A DNA stretch of 64,000 nt, taken from contig JACKNX010000019.1 in assembly GCA_024234635.1 (NCBI GenBank), forward strand, positions 1 to 64,000. The letters are read 5' to 3'. The DNA comes from Pseudomonadales bacterium. GTDB taxonomy: Bacteria > Pseudomonadota > Gammaproteobacteria > Pseudomonadales > Azotimanducaceae. The notes under the pieces are model-generated. The model saw only the letters and a program-made list of their open reading frames with translations, did no database searches and was not told the DNA's origin. A program made the position numbers and the translations under genes. This document shows, piece by piece, positions 8,523 through 17,213 of this stretch (position 1 is the first letter of the stretch; every line of letters starts with the position of its first letter).

Positions 8523-10604
8523 ATGTCGCCTGCCCCCTACCGAGTGCTGCTTGCGCTCAGCGTCGCCGCCACCGGCGCCGCCACCTCCCATGCCATTGCG
8601 CAATCCGCCGTCGATCGCCTGGAGAGCGAGATCATCGTGACGGCGCCGCGTACCGAAGGACCGCTGCAGGTGGTGACGGATCCCGGCATGCCACGTCAGC
8701 CTCTGCCGGCGCACGATGGTGCCGACTATCTGAAGACGATCCCGGGCTTCTCCGTCATCCGCAAGGGCGGCACGGACGGCGACCCGCTGTTTCGCGGCAT
8801 GGCCGGTTCGCGCATCAACGTGCTCAGCGAGGAAGCGATGCTGCTCGGCGGCTGCGGGGCACGCATGGATCCCCCTACCGCCTACGTGTTCCCGCAGAAC
8901 TACGATCGCATCCGTGTGCTCAAGGGGCCGCAGTCGGTCCTGTGGGGTGCCGGCGGCTCCGCGGCTACGGTGCTGTTCGAGCGCGACCCCTACGAGCATT
9001 CCACGGACGCCAGCAAGCTGGATGTCAGCGCGCTGATGGGAAGCTGGGGGCGCCGGGACCTGGCCGTGGACGGCCTCTATGGGAGTGAGCTCGGTTATGT
9101 GCGCGTGCAGGGCAGCGATGCGCGGTCCGACGACTATGCGGATGGCCGCGGCGACGACGTGCACGGTGAGTATCACCGCTGGAATGCCCAGGTCATGCTG
9201 GGCTGGACTCCCGGTGAAAACACACTGGTCGAATTGTCGGGTGCCAGGAGCGATGGCGAAGCGGCGTACGCGGATCGCCTCATGGACGGCGTCCGCTTCG
9301 ACCGGGAGGCGGTCACGCTGCGGGTTCGTCAGCGTGACATCACGGACTGGTTCACCCTGCTGGACGCCCACGTGGCGTACGGGTACGTGGACCACGTGAT
9401 GGACAACTACAACCTGCGTGACTTCGTGCCGACGATGATGATGCCCGGGCGCACGGTGTCGAATCCGGATCGCGAGACGCTGGCGGCGCACGTGGCGGCC
9501 ACGCTGGAAGTCACGGACGAACTCACGGCGGTTGTGGGCGTGGACGGTCACGACGACGCCCATTCGGTGCGCAGCTCCATGAACCAGCTCATGACGGCGT
9601 ACCAGGACCTTCCCCGAGTGGATGACGCGCGGTTCGAACAGCGCGGTCTGTTCGGCGAGTTCACGTGGCAGCCGGCGCCAGGCCGTTCGCTGGCCTGGGG
9701 CATGCGCGCCGATCACTGGCGGGTGGAAGACAAGCGGCAGATGGTGCGGCAGGGCATGATGACGATGGTGCCAAACAGCACGGCGGGCGCCAGGGACACG
9801 GACTGGCTCACCAGCGGTTTCGTTCGCTATGAGCATGGCCTGGGGCGACGCCCGAATACGGAGGATGCGGAAGTGATCCTCTTCTCGGGTCTCGGCTATG
9901 CGGAACGGGTGGCGGATTACTGGGAGCGCTTCGGCAACGACAAGCAGAGCCTCGACACCAACAGTGCATTCCTCACCGATCCGGAGCGCACCACGCAGCT
10001 CGATGTGGGCGCCATCCGGCGTACCGCACGCACCCGCCTGTCCGCGTCGCTGTTCGCCAGCCATGTGGACGACTACGTGCTGATCGACACGCGGGTGATG
10101 AGCAAGCCCATGGGCACGGTGGTGACGCGATCCGTTGATGCGCGTACATGGGGCGGTGAGCTGGAATATGCATGGCGCGTGACGGACGCCCTGCTGTTGG
10201 AGTCGTCGCTGGCTTACACGCAGGGCAGGAACCGTACCGATGGTCATGCGCTGGCACAGATGCCCCCCCTGGAAGGAAGAGTCTCACTCGCCTATACGCA
10301 TGAACAATTCTCCGTCGGCGGCCTTGTCCGGCTGGTGGCGAAGCAGGATCGAGTCGACATCGGGCGTGGCAATATCATCGGCCAGGACGTCGGCGGGTCG
10401 GATGACTTCGTGATCCTCTCCCTGAACGGCAGTTACCGGCTCTCCCGCCAGATCAGTGTCTCCGCCGGCGTGGACAATCTGCTGGATGCGAACTACGCGG
10501 AGCATCTCTCCCGCGCCGGCAGCGATGTTGCCGGCTACGTGCGCACGGACCGGGTATACGAACCCGGACGCACGCTGTGGCTGAAGCTGGACATGCGTCT
10601 GTAG
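8523..10604 (+). CDS. TonB-dependent copper receptor (OprC/NosA-like)
   Basis: A 693-residue outer-membrane receptor. A signal peptide (residues 1-27) precedes a plug domain with the subgroup hallmark NVLSEEAMLLGGCGARMDP then TAYVFPQNYDRIRVLKGPQ, which marks TonB-dependent copper receptors. The beta-barrel ends in an aromatic/hydrophobic strand (VYEPGRTLWLKLDMRL), as expected for BamA recognition. Extracellular-loop segments are methionine-rich (PTMMMPGRT, RQMVRQGMMTMVPN, VMSKPMGTV), suiting Cu(I) binding. It takes up copper using TonB energy; no TonB or copper enzyme gene is adjacent. Two palindromes upstream may be operators. The stop codon abuts a repeat element. Confidence 0.9.
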   Translation: MSPAPYRVLLALSVAATGAATSHAIAQSAVDRLESEIIVTAPRTEGPLQVVTDPGMPRQPLPAHDGADYLKTIPGFSVIRKGGTDGDPLFRGMAGSRINVLSEEAMLLGGCGARMDPPTAYVFPQNYDRIRVLKGPQSVLWGAGGSAATVLFERDPYEHSTDASKLDVSALMGSWGRRDLAVDGLYGSELGYVRVQGSDARSDDYADGRGDDVHGEYHRWNAQVMLGWTPGENTLVELSGARSDGEAAYADRLMDGVRFDREAVTLRVRQRDITDWFTLLDAHVAYGYVDHVMDNYNLRDFVPTMMMPGRTVSNPDRETLAAHVAATLEVTDELTAVVGVDGHDDAHSVRSSMNQLMTAYQDLPRVDDARFEQRGLFGEFTWQPAPGRSLAWGMRADHWRVEDKRQMVRQGMMTMVPNSTAGARDTDWLTSGFVRYEHGLGRRPNTEDAEVILFSGLGYAERVADYWERFGNDKQSLDTNSAFLTDPERTTQLDVGAIRRTARTRLSASLFASHVDDYVLIDTRVMSKPMGTVVTRSVDARTWGGELEYAWRVTDALLLESSLAYTQGRNRTDGHALAQMPPLEGRVSLAYTHEQFSVGGLVRLVAKQDRVDIGRGNIIGQDVGGSDDFVILSLNGSYRLSRQISVSAGVDNLLDANYAEHLSRAGSDVAGYVRTDRVYEPGRTLWLKLDMRL

Positions 10605-10694
10605 CAGCTGGCCACGTTGCGATTGCCAGCGCTGTCGCGCACGGAGCTTCGTTCCATGAGCGGATGATGGAAAAGTCCTTCTGGGCTTCTCCAT
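10605..10694 (-). repeat. Dispersed repeat, copy A (REP-like)
   Basis: Read on the minus strand, about 85 bp match the copy at 46225-46323 with scattered changes, including CTCATGGAACGAAG, GCGCGACAGCGCTGGC and the 12-nt AATCGCAACGTG. GCTGGC and GCCAGC flank that 12-mer as a hairpin. The copy starts directly after the copper-receptor stop codon, a typical place for REP elements, and may stabilise or terminate that mRNA. Confidence 0.75.
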
Positions 10695-10837
10695 CAGACG
10701 CGAGCTGACGCTCGCTCACCACAAATCAATCGCTTCCGCAATTCAGTTACGTCCCCTCCATCCATGGCCCGGTCACCAGGCTGCTGCTCCAGCATCCTGG
10801 CAGTCGCGCGGATGCGGACCGGGAGCGTGACTGCCGG

Positions 10838-11506
10838 TTACCAGGCGTTCACGTGCAGTATCGGCTCCAGTGGTTTGCGCGGCGCAGCCTTGAAGGTGGT
10901 GCCTTTGGAATAGGCTACGGCGATCATCGCGCACTGGGTGATTTCGGCGTAGGGGATACCCAGGATTTTCGCCGCTTCCTCCTCGTGCATGAGGTGCAGC
11001 GTTGTCCATGCCGTACCGAGGCCTCGCGAGCGGGCGGCCAGCATGAAATTCCAGGCGGCGGGCAGCACGCTGCCATAGGTGCTGGCCTGCGCGACCACCC
11101 CCATGGGGGCGGGAATTCCTTCCACGCGCCCGCTGATGCACGGGATGAGCAGCACGGGCACCTTCTCCATGTTCTCTGCCAGGTACTCCGCTGAGGAAAC
11201 CACCTTCTCCTGGATCTGCGTCATCGCGTCGTCGCCCGCATGCACCTGGTGCGCGGAAGCCGGCATGCTGGGATACACCGCCCAGGCTTTGCGGTAGAGC
11301 TCGGCCAGCGCCAGGCGCTTGTCCGCGTCGGTGACCACCATCCAGTGCCAGCCCTGTGCGTTGGAGCCGGTGGGCGCCTGCAGGGCGATTTCCAGGCACT
11401 CGCGAATCACGGCCATGGGCACGGGACGCTCGAAGTCCAGACGTTTGCGCACCGCGCGGGTCGTGGTGAGCAGTTCGTCGGTAGTGAGGGTGACGGTAGC
11501 GGACAT
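10838..11506 (-). CDS. Nitroreductase family protein (FMN)
   Basis: A 222-residue flavoprotein of the nitroreductase fold. It shows the N-terminal FMN phosphate site TTRAVRKRLDFERPV, the LQAPTGSNAQGWHWMVV segment and the C-terminal dimer part LGIPYAEITQCAMIAVAY. Such enzymes reduce nitro groups, quinones or enones with NAD(P)H. ATG 11506 is chosen because the family start lies there; a longer frame to 11584 has no supporting signal. Monocistronic, facing the copper receptor. Confidence 0.85.
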   Translation of the reverse strand: MSATVTLTTDELLTTTRAVRKRLDFERPVPMAVIRECLEIALQAPTGSNAQGWHWMVVTDADKRLALAELYRKAWAVYPSMPASAHQVHAGDDAMTQIQEKVVSSAEYLAENMEKVPVLLIPCISGRVEGIPAPMGVVAQASTYGSVLPAAWNFMLAARSRGLGTAWTTLHLMHEEEAAKILGIPYAEITQCAMIAVAYSKGTTFKAAPRKPLEPILHVNAW

Positions 11507-11651
11507 GATGAGATTACTCCGGGTTCTGGTAGGCGCGAGGCGTCGCGCGTTTATGGTGCTCCCGCGCACGCCCGCAGGCGCCACTGGCAGGGGCCGACAT
11601 TTTCAGCATGTTACCCTGCGTCGACCGATCCACTAAATGAGGAGCCGAAAC

Positions 11652-12485
11652 ATGATGTTTTCGACCGAACAGATACAGGGCTGGATCGATCAGGGCATCG
11701 CGCTGGTCATCGCCCGAGCCCCGGGTTTACTGCTTGCGCTGGTCGTTCTGCTGGTGGGATTGTGGCTCATTGCCCGTGTCTCGCGTCTGGTGGCTGTCGG
11801 GCTGCGCAAAGCGGAGGTGGACGACACGCTGGCGAAGTTCCTCGTCAGTCTCATATCGGTGAGCCTGAAGGTTCTGCTCTTCATCAGCGTCGTGCAGATG
11901 ATCGGCGTCGAGACCACCTCCTTCATCGCCTTGCTGGGCGCGGCCGGGCTGGCGGTTGGTCTGGCGCTTCAGGGCAGTCTCGCAAATTTTGCCGGCGGTG
12001 TGCTGATTCTGCTGTTCCGTCCGTTCCGGGTTGGCGACGTGGTGGAGACGGAAGGCGTTACCGGGACCGTGGCGGCCATCCAGATTTTCAGCACGATCAT
12101 CCTGACGCCCGATCGCAAGCGCGTGATCGTGCCCAATGGACCTGTCGCCAACGGCGTGATCACCAACTACTCCGCGGAGGCGACCCGGCGCGTCGATTTT
12201 GTATTCGGGATAGGCTACGACGATGACCTGCGCCGCGCCAAAGCGGTGCTGCAACGTATTATCAGCGAGGAGGCGCGCATTCTGCGGGAGCCGGAACCGC
12301 TGGTCGTGGTGTCCGAACTCGCGGATAGCAGTGTCAACTTCACGGTACGGGTGTGGGTGAATGCGGCGGATTACTGGGGCGTGTATTTCGACACCATCGA
12401 ACGGGTCAAGCTGGTATTCGACGAGGAAGGCATCTCGATCCCGTTCCCGCAGCGCGACGTGCACGTCTACCGCGACGCGGCGTAG
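11652..12485 (+). CDS. mscS: MscS-type mechanosensitive channel
   Basis: A 277-residue small-conductance mechanosensitive channel, the size of E. coli MscS. There are three membrane segments: residues 19-44 (IALVIARAPGLLLALVVLLVG), about 70-92, and the pore helix TM3 with GAAGLAVGLALQGSLANFAGG. A beta domain (FRPFRVGDVVETEGVTGTV) and an alpha/beta C-terminal vestibule follow. GGAG lies 7 nt before ATG 11652; the next codon is also ATG. It opens under membrane tension to release solutes on osmotic downshock. Confidence 0.92.
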   Translation: MMFSTEQIQGWIDQGIALVIARAPGLLLALVVLLVGLWLIARVSRLVAVGLRKAEVDDTLAKFLVSLISVSLKVLLFISVVQMIGVETTSFIALLGAAGLAVGLALQGSLANFAGGVLILLFRPFRVGDVVETEGVTGTVAAIQIFSTIILTPDRKRVIVPNGPVANGVITNYSAEATRRVDFVFGIGYDDDLRRAKAVLQRIISEEARILREPEPLVVVSELADSSVNFTVRVWVNAADYWGVYFDTIERVKLVFDEEGISIPFPQRDVHVYRDAA

Positions 12486-12523
12486 GCACGCACCCGGGCC
12501 GTTTGCGGGAAAAGCCGCGGCAG

Positions 12524-13468
12524 CTATTCGCGGATGCGGCAGGTGCGATCGCTTGTCACCGGATTGCAGTGCGGGCCGCCCCGGGGGGCCACGACGTAGT
12601 CCGTGTTGACCTGCGTTGCCGGTAGATAGTAGTCGGTGCTCACGGCGTGCGCGCCACTGGCGAACGCGGCGTCCCGACGCGCGGTATCGTTGAGGCGCGC
12701 CTCGCGGGTATCCGCATCCGCTCTTGTGCGTACAAGGAAGCCCTGGCGCACCATCGCACCTATTTTCGCGAAATCCTCGATGGGGTCGTTGAGGATCATC
12801 ACCGCCGCCGCGGGGTGGGCGGCATCGACATTCATGAACATCGGCCGCGTGCGCCAGTTGCGTTCGTACCACTGTTGCTTGGCGCCGCCCTCGTCAAGAA
12901 TGAGCACGAAGGTCCCACGCACATCATCGAGCCGGGGCCAGTGTGGCGGGCCCACCGTTCCGGGCGGCAGGATGCGCGTACCCAGTTCCTCACGCAGCAC
13001 ACTGTCCAGTCGGTTGAGGGCTGCGGCGTCGAACGGTATCGGGTCCGGTAGCCCGTCGATGTGTTCGTCCTTCAGATTAAAGCTGATCCACAACGGCACG
13101 TGGCGCGGATGCGCCGTGGACCATGCGTTCACCTGGCGCAGGCACAAGCGCAGCTCCGCGCAGTGACTGCGCATGTCGATCACCTGCACGTGACCTACCG
13201 GAAACGTCCCGTCGGCCGGGTTGTTGAAGATATCGAGCTCCAGCTGGCGGATGCCCAGATCCAGTTGCTCCGCGAGCGGACGATGTGCGTAGTCAAGCGC
13301 CGACAGCGCCGCAGGGTTGGCTGTCGCCAGTGCCGCCCGCGTGTCCGCGGAAAGTCCCACCTTGTAGCTGTTGTGGCTGCCGACGAACTGGATCTCGTTC
13401 AGGCGCGGCGACGTGGCACACGCGGTCAGCACGGACAGCATGACGAGCATGGCGATCGTCAAACGCAT
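12524..13468 (-). CDS. Ca-dependent PI-PLC-like phosphodiesterase, lipoprotein
   Basis: A 314-residue protein starting at ATG 13468, with lipobox LTAC (cysteine near residue 17), so probably anchored to a membrane. The TIM-barrel phosphodiesterase motifs are present: IQFVGSHNSYKVG (first catalytic His), IRQLELDIFNNP (metal and acid residues), GHVQVIDMRSHC and WISFNLKDEH. This pattern fits the bacterial calcium-dependent phosphoinositide-type phospholipase C family. Substrate unknown. It converges on mscS and is divergent from a VOC gene; the intergenic space carries repeat copy C. Confidence 0.8.
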   Translation of the reverse strand: MRLTIAMLVMLSVLTACATSPRLNEIQFVGSHNSYKVGLSADTRAALATANPAALSALDYAHRPLAEQLDLGIRQLELDIFNNPADGTFPVGHVQVIDMRSHCAELRLCLRQVNAWSTAHPRHVPLWISFNLKDEHIDGLPDPIPFDAAALNRLDSVLREELGTRILPPGTVGPPHWPRLDDVRGTFVLILDEGGAKQQWYERNWRTRPMFMNVDAAHPAAAVMILNDPIEDFAKIGAMVRQGFLVRTRADADTREARLNDTARRDAAFASGAHAVSTDYYLPATQVNTDYVVAPRGGPHCNPVTSDRTCRIRE

Positions 13469-13501
13469 CGGGCAGGCTCCGGGAGTGGGATTTTGGGAGC
13501 A

Positions 13502-13535
13502 TATCAGCTGGCAATCGCAACGTGGCCAGCTGATA
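13502..13535. repeat. Dispersed repeat, copy C (perfect hairpin)
   Basis: TATCAGCTGGC and GCCAGCTGATA form an 11-bp perfect inverted repeat around AATCGCAACGTG, the same 12-nt loop found in copies at 10605 and 46299. It sits between the divergent PLC-like and VOC genes, so here it could also act as a promoter-region element. Confidence 0.75.
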
Positions 13536-13616
13536 ACGGGCTGCGTTCGCCGGAGGCAGCGTTTTCGTGCATCCCGGCGTATGCTCGGGTGCAAGCCGGG
13601 CAAGGAGGGAACGATC

Positions 13617-14132
13617 ATGACCGACACGACGGGTTTCCGTTACAACGGCATCAACCACCTGGCGCTGATGTCCTCCGACATGGCGCGCACTATCCGCTTC
13701 TACGTGGACGTACTCGGCATGCCGCTGGTGAAAACCATCGATTTTCCGGGCGGGCGGGGCAAGCACTATTTCTTCGACGTGGGCGGTGGCGACACCATTG
13801 CCTTCTTCGAGTTTGCGAAACAACCGGGCAGCGTCGACGCCGCGACCCACGCGCGCATGTCGGCGACGCCGGGAATGATGAATCACGTGGCGTTTGATGT
13901 GTCGAACGACGACATCGACCGCTATCGCGAGCGGCTGGTGGAACTCAGTATCGAGGTCACCGAGGTGGTGAATCACGATGACACGGAGAAGGGTGTCAGT
14001 GCCGACGTGAATGCCACCACCTTCGTGCGGTCGATCTATTTTCGCGATCCCGACGGCATCCAGCTCGAGTTCGCGGCGTGGAGCCGTCCGTTGACGCAGG
14101 AAGACGTGCGCGCGGAGTACCGGCGCGCCTGA
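13617..14132 (+). CDS. VOC family (glyoxalase/dioxygenase-like) protein
   Basis: A 171-residue single-chain protein with the paired beta-alpha-beta-beta-beta modules of the vicinal oxygen chelate fold: GINHLALMSSDMARTIRFYVDVLGM (first metal His), MNHVAFDVSNDD (second) and YFRDPDGIQLEFAAW (metal Glu). This suggests a metal-dependent lyase, isomerase or ring-cleavage enzyme; the substrate is not evident. AGGAGGG lies about 9 nt before ATG 13617, which decides the start over a longer upstream frame. Confidence 0.85.
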   Translation: MTDTTGFRYNGINHLALMSSDMARTIRFYVDVLGMPLVKTIDFPGGRGKHYFFDVGGGDTIAFFEFAKQPGSVDAATHARMSATPGMMNHVAFDVSNDDIDRYRERLVELSIEVTEVVNHDDTEKGVSADVNATTFVRSIYFRDPDGIQLEFAAWSRPLTQEDVRAEYRRA

Positions 14133-14150
14133 CGTATCGCCGGGCGGTGG

Positions 14151-14906
14151 TCAGGCCGGCCGGAAGTCCCGGTACATGGCCTGTACCCATGCCGTCGCGG
14201 GATGGTCCTTCCATTCGGCGACCAGCCTCTGAAATGCCGGCGGAACATCGTCCGGGCGCCGCATGTCCGGATGCGAAAGGCTCACCAGTGGCGCCAGCAG
14301 AGCGGCCGCGGTCAGGTCCGCGACGGAAAATGTGTCGCCAACGAGAAAACGGCTCTCCGTTGTCATCTCCGCGATCTGGTCAAACGTGCGTCGCGTGATG
14401 TCGAAGGCGCCGGCAACATTGGCCGGGTCCGTAACGCCGTTTGCCTTTGCCATGATGGGGCGCACCACAGGTAGAGCCAGGCGATAGGCAAGGCGTTTCA
14501 GTCGCGGCCCGTCACCGGCGAACACCCGCGTGAGGTAGGACAGCTCCTTCACGAAGACGGTGAATGCCACGGTGCGCGTGGCGGGACCTACCTCTGCATC
14601 AAACCGTGTCTGCAGATCCAGCGCCTGCCTGCGCGCCGTGGTGTCGGCCGGATACAGGGGGGGATCGGGGAAGGCGGCTTCCAGTGCGTCGATAATGGCC
14701 GCGGAGCCAGCCGTCACCCGGCCGTTGAACGCCATCACCGGTGTCGTCGTGGCGCCACCCGTCAGCTTGCTGATGGGACCGCGGTGCGGACCAGGCAGAT
14801 AGGTTACGCGTTCGTGCTCCAGCCCCTTCCATGCCAGCGCCCACCGCGCCTTTTCGTTGAAGTGTGAGCTGCGGAACTGGTGCAGCACGATTTCGTGGTT
14901 CGCCAT
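14151..14906 (-). CDS. Glutathione S-transferase family protein
   Basis: A 251-residue GST. The thioredoxin-like N-terminal domain reads LHQFRSSHFNEKARWALAW, with serine and asparagine where the catalytic residue normally lies, and contains TTTPVMAFNGRVTAGSAAIIDALE (cis-proline, glutathione site). The all-helical C-terminal domain includes FLVGDTFSVADLTAAALLAPL, the usual N-capping Asp. It conjugates or reduces with glutathione. It is divergent from a TetR regulator across 76 bp that hold a 28-bp dyad, so it is the likely target of that regulator. Confidence 0.87.
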   Translation of the reverse strand: MANHEIVLHQFRSSHFNEKARWALAWKGLEHERVTYLPGPHRGPISKLTGGATTTPVMAFNGRVTAGSAAIIDALEAAFPDPPLYPADTTARRQALDLQTRFDAEVGPATRTVAFTVFVKELSYLTRVFAGDGPRLKRLAYRLALPVVRPIMAKANGVTDPANVAGAFDITRRTFDQIAEMTTESRFLVGDTFSVADLTAAALLAPLVSLSHPDMRRPDDVPPAFQRLVAEWKDHPATAWVQAMYRDFRPA

Positions 14907-14937
14907 GAGGCGCCTCGTCGCGTTGACTTGGGGGGCA

Positions 14938-14965
14938 TGATTACATTACGTTCATCATATAATCA
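14938..14965. promoter_or_regulatory. Candidate TetR operator between gst and tetR
   Basis: TGATTACAT and ATATAATCA form a dyad with one mismatch and a 10-nt spacer, centred between the divergent GST gene (start 14906) and TetR gene (start 14983). It contains a TATAAT-like box reading toward tetR. Binding here could silence both promoters. Confidence 0.55.
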
Positions 14966-14982
14966 AGCGGGAGCGGGAGTCG

Positions 14983-15576
14983 GTGGCCAGGTACGACGCG
15001 TTGCACAAGGCGCGCACGCGGGAGCGCATCCTTGCGATTGCCGCACGGTTGTTCAGGCAGCACGGCTACGACGGCGTCGGCATCGACACCATCATGGGCG
15101 AGGCCGGATTAACGCGTGGCGGGTTCTACGCCCACTTTGCCTCCAAGCAGGCACTCTTCGAAGCGGTGCTGGGTGGTCCGGCGGACTACGTTGAACGCCT
15201 GCGCCTGCGTGGCGGTGGCACACCGGCGCAGCTTGCCGCGGGCGCGATGGCGGTAGTGCGTGGTTATCTGGACCCGGCGAACCGGGAGCGCATTGGTGCG
15301 GGGTGCACGATGGCCTCGCTGTCCCTGGATGCCGCGCGGTCGACCGAGGACGCGCGGTCGGCCTTTGCGGCCACGGTGCGGGCGCTTGCGGACGAATTCG
15401 TGCGCGGCCTGCCGGGCGGTGGACCGGATACGGGCAACGTGGATGCGCGTGGCCTGCTGGCTGTGGTGCTCAGCGTCGGCGGGATCGTGTTGTCGCGCGC
15501 GGTAGGCGATGACCCGTTGGCGGAGGCAATCACCCAGGTGGCCATCGATGCCACTGAACGTACGCTGACGCCGTGA
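14983..15576 (+). CDS. TetR/AcrR family transcriptional regulator
   Basis: A 197-residue repressor-type protein starting at GTG 14983. The N-terminal helix-turn-helix reads ILAIAARLFRQHGYDGVGID then GEAGLTRGGFYAHFASKQ, a form common in TetR proteins that respond to electrophiles. The ligand-binding half is alanine-rich (VRALADEFVRGLPGG; SVGGIVLSRAVGDDPLAEAI). Its stop overlaps the GTG of the following hydrolase (GTGA), so the two are translationally coupled. It probably represses itself and the divergent GST gene through the dyad at 14938-14965. Confidence 0.9.
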   Translation: MARYDALHKARTRERILAIAARLFRQHGYDGVGIDTIMGEAGLTRGGFYAHFASKQALFEAVLGGPADYVERLRLRGGGTPAQLAAGAMAVVRGYLDPANRERIGAGCTMASLSLDAARSTEDARSAFAATVRALADEFVRGLPGGGPDTGNVDARGLLAVVLSVGGIVLSRAVGDDPLAEAITQVAIDATERTLTP

Positions 15577-16517
15577 AGCGCCTGGCGGTCTGGTCACTGC
15601 TGGTGATCGCGGGGGTGGTGCTGCTGCCCCCGCTGACGGGCCTGCTGCCTGCACAGTCACGGTGGAAGCAGGCGGCACCGCAATCCGGCGAGCGCGTGGC
15701 CATCGGCCAGGATCAATTCCTGCACGTCCTGCCCTGTGAAGGTTGTTCGACGGTGCTGGTGCACGGCCTGCCGGGCGGCATTGCGCAGCTGCAGCCGCTG
15801 GCGGAGGCGCTGCGTGGCCTCGGCGAGCCGGCACTCGTGTATGACCGGGCCGGGTGGGGGCTGTCCTCCCGGCGCGCCGATACGGTGCCCACGCTGGCGA
15901 GCAATGCGCAGGATCTGATTGCCCTGCTCGACGCCCGCCAGCTGCGCGCGGTGGACCTCGTGGGTTTCTCATTCGGCGGTGGCGTCGCGCAGACGGTGGC
16001 GATGCTTGCACCCGGGCGCGTGCGCAGCCTCGTGCTCGTGAGCAGCATTGCGCCGCGTCGTCAGGCGCAATCCCGCGGCCTGATGGAGCGGCTGGTGCTC
16101 AATGAAGGCGTAATGCGTTGGTCCCTGTCGTCACGTGCATTGGCGCGTGGGCTCATGGATGATGCGTTCGTCAGCCTGTTTCATCCCGAGCCCGTGCCCG
16201 AAAGTCATGTCACCGCCCAGCTGGCCACCATGACACAGGGGCAGAGCATTGCCACATGGCTGGTGGAGGGCTCCGTGGCTGAAGCAGGAGTGGCGCCGGA
16301 GGGCATTCGGGCGCCAGTGCTCGTACTGCACGGTGCGGATGACGCCATCGTGCCGGTGGATGTTGGCAGGGAACTTGCGAGTCGTATCCCGCGCGCGCAA
16401 CTGGTGGTCCTGCCCGCCACGGGACACGGTATGGTGCTGACCCACGCCGCGGCACTGGCGCGCCACATCCGCGACTTTCACCTGCGGGCACGCGGCGTCT
16501 CGCCCGCCACCCGGTAG
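15573..16517 (+). CDS. Alpha/beta hydrolase with N-terminal membrane anchor
   Basis: A 314-residue alpha/beta hydrolase. Residues 3-24 are hydrophobic (LAVWSLLVIAGVVLLPPLTG), a signal anchor. It has the oxyanion segment LVHGLPGG, the nucleophile elbow GFSFGGG (Ser in GxSxG), the acid in LVLHGADDAIVPV and the histidine in LPATGHGMVL. Substrate unknown. It starts at GTG 15573 inside the tetR stop region, so it shares that operon and may act in the same stress response as the divergent GST. Confidence 0.82.
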   Translation: MKRLAVWSLLVIAGVVLLPPLTGLLPAQSRWKQAAPQSGERVAIGQDQFLHVLPCEGCSTVLVHGLPGGIAQLQPLAEALRGLGEPALVYDRAGWGLSSRRADTVPTLASNAQDLIALLDARQLRAVDLVGFSFGGGVAQTVAMLAPGRVRSLVLVSSIAPRRQAQSRGLMERLVLNEGVMRWSLSSRALARGLMDDAFVSLFHPEPVPESHVTAQLATMTQGQSIATWLVEGSVAEAGVAPEGIRAPVLVLHGADDAIVPVDVGRELASRIPRAQLVVLPATGHGMVLTHAAALARHIRDFHLRARGVSPATR

Positions 16518-16563
16518 CGGGAAGCGCGCCGGAAAACAGGACGGAAACGAACGGGAGCGGAAC

Positions 16564-17196
16564 ATGCGAACGGATCGATTGCATCTGGCCGAAGCGGAAT
16601 TCCTTCGACAGTATCCGGAAGGATTCGCGAGCGCGGACCTGGCGAAAATTGGCAAGCGGCACCGCATCGAGCAGATGACGACGCTGGCCCGGGAGAGTCT
16701 GACGAAGAAGAATTTTGCTCACCAGGCGGTGGTGCTGGACGCCATCGTCCGGCTTGTCACCCGCTCGTCCATGGTCTCGCTGTTTGAGAAGCCGAAGTTC
16801 AGGGACGCGGTAAACGGGCTCGACAAGGACGACCGTGCCTATCTTGCGGACGGCTTCCGGCTGCTGCTGCATGGCAACGAGGAGAAGGGGTTCAACAGGA
16901 TTCTGGACGTGCTGAGCGAGATCCGGCTCGCCAAGTGGAGTCTGATCACGATCGTGCCGTTCTACTACCGCCCGCAGGTTGATGTCTTCGTGAAACCGAC
17001 GACGACGAAGAACATCATCCGTTTTCTCGAGCTCGAGGGACTGGACTACCGACCGCGGCCGTCCTGGGACTTCTATGCGCGGTATCGCGAAGCAATCAAT
17101 GCGTGCAAGGCACAGGTCAACCCCTCACTGGCCGTCAACAACGCCGCGTTTACGGGTTTCCTCATGATGACGCTGGATCGGGGACGGGCTGAATAG
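16564..17196 (+). CDS. Conserved hypothetical protein
   Basis: A 210-residue soluble protein that I do not recognise. It is rich in charged helices (HLAEAEFLRQYPEGF, FDKDDRAYLADGFRLLLHGNEEKG-like segments) with a more hydrophobic core at LITIVPFYYRPQVDVFVKP and a C-terminal helix FTGFLMMTLDRG. No signal peptide or membrane span. GGGAGCGGA precedes ATG 16564. It lies 46 bp after the alpha/beta hydrolase on the same strand, so it may be the last gene of the tetR operon. Confidence 0.7.
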   Translation: MRTDRLHLAEAEFLRQYPEGFASADLAKIGKRHRIEQMTTLARESLTKKNFAHQAVVLDAIVRLVTRSSMVSLFEKPKFRDAVNGLDKDDRAYLADGFRLLLHGNEEKGFNRILDVLSEIRLAKWSLITIVPFYYRPQVDVFVKPTTTKNIIRFLELEGLDYRPRPSWDFYARYREAINACKAQVNPSLAVNNAAFTGFLMMTLDRGRAE

Positions 17197-17213
17197 GACC
17201 GGATTGGGGCGAC

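Noticed and set aside
8373..10247. A 624-codon open frame on the minus strand across the copper receptor gene
   Set aside because: Its translation is rich in histidine, arginine and alanine with no domain. It is the antisense shadow of the receptor, whose frame has clear plug and barrel motifs.
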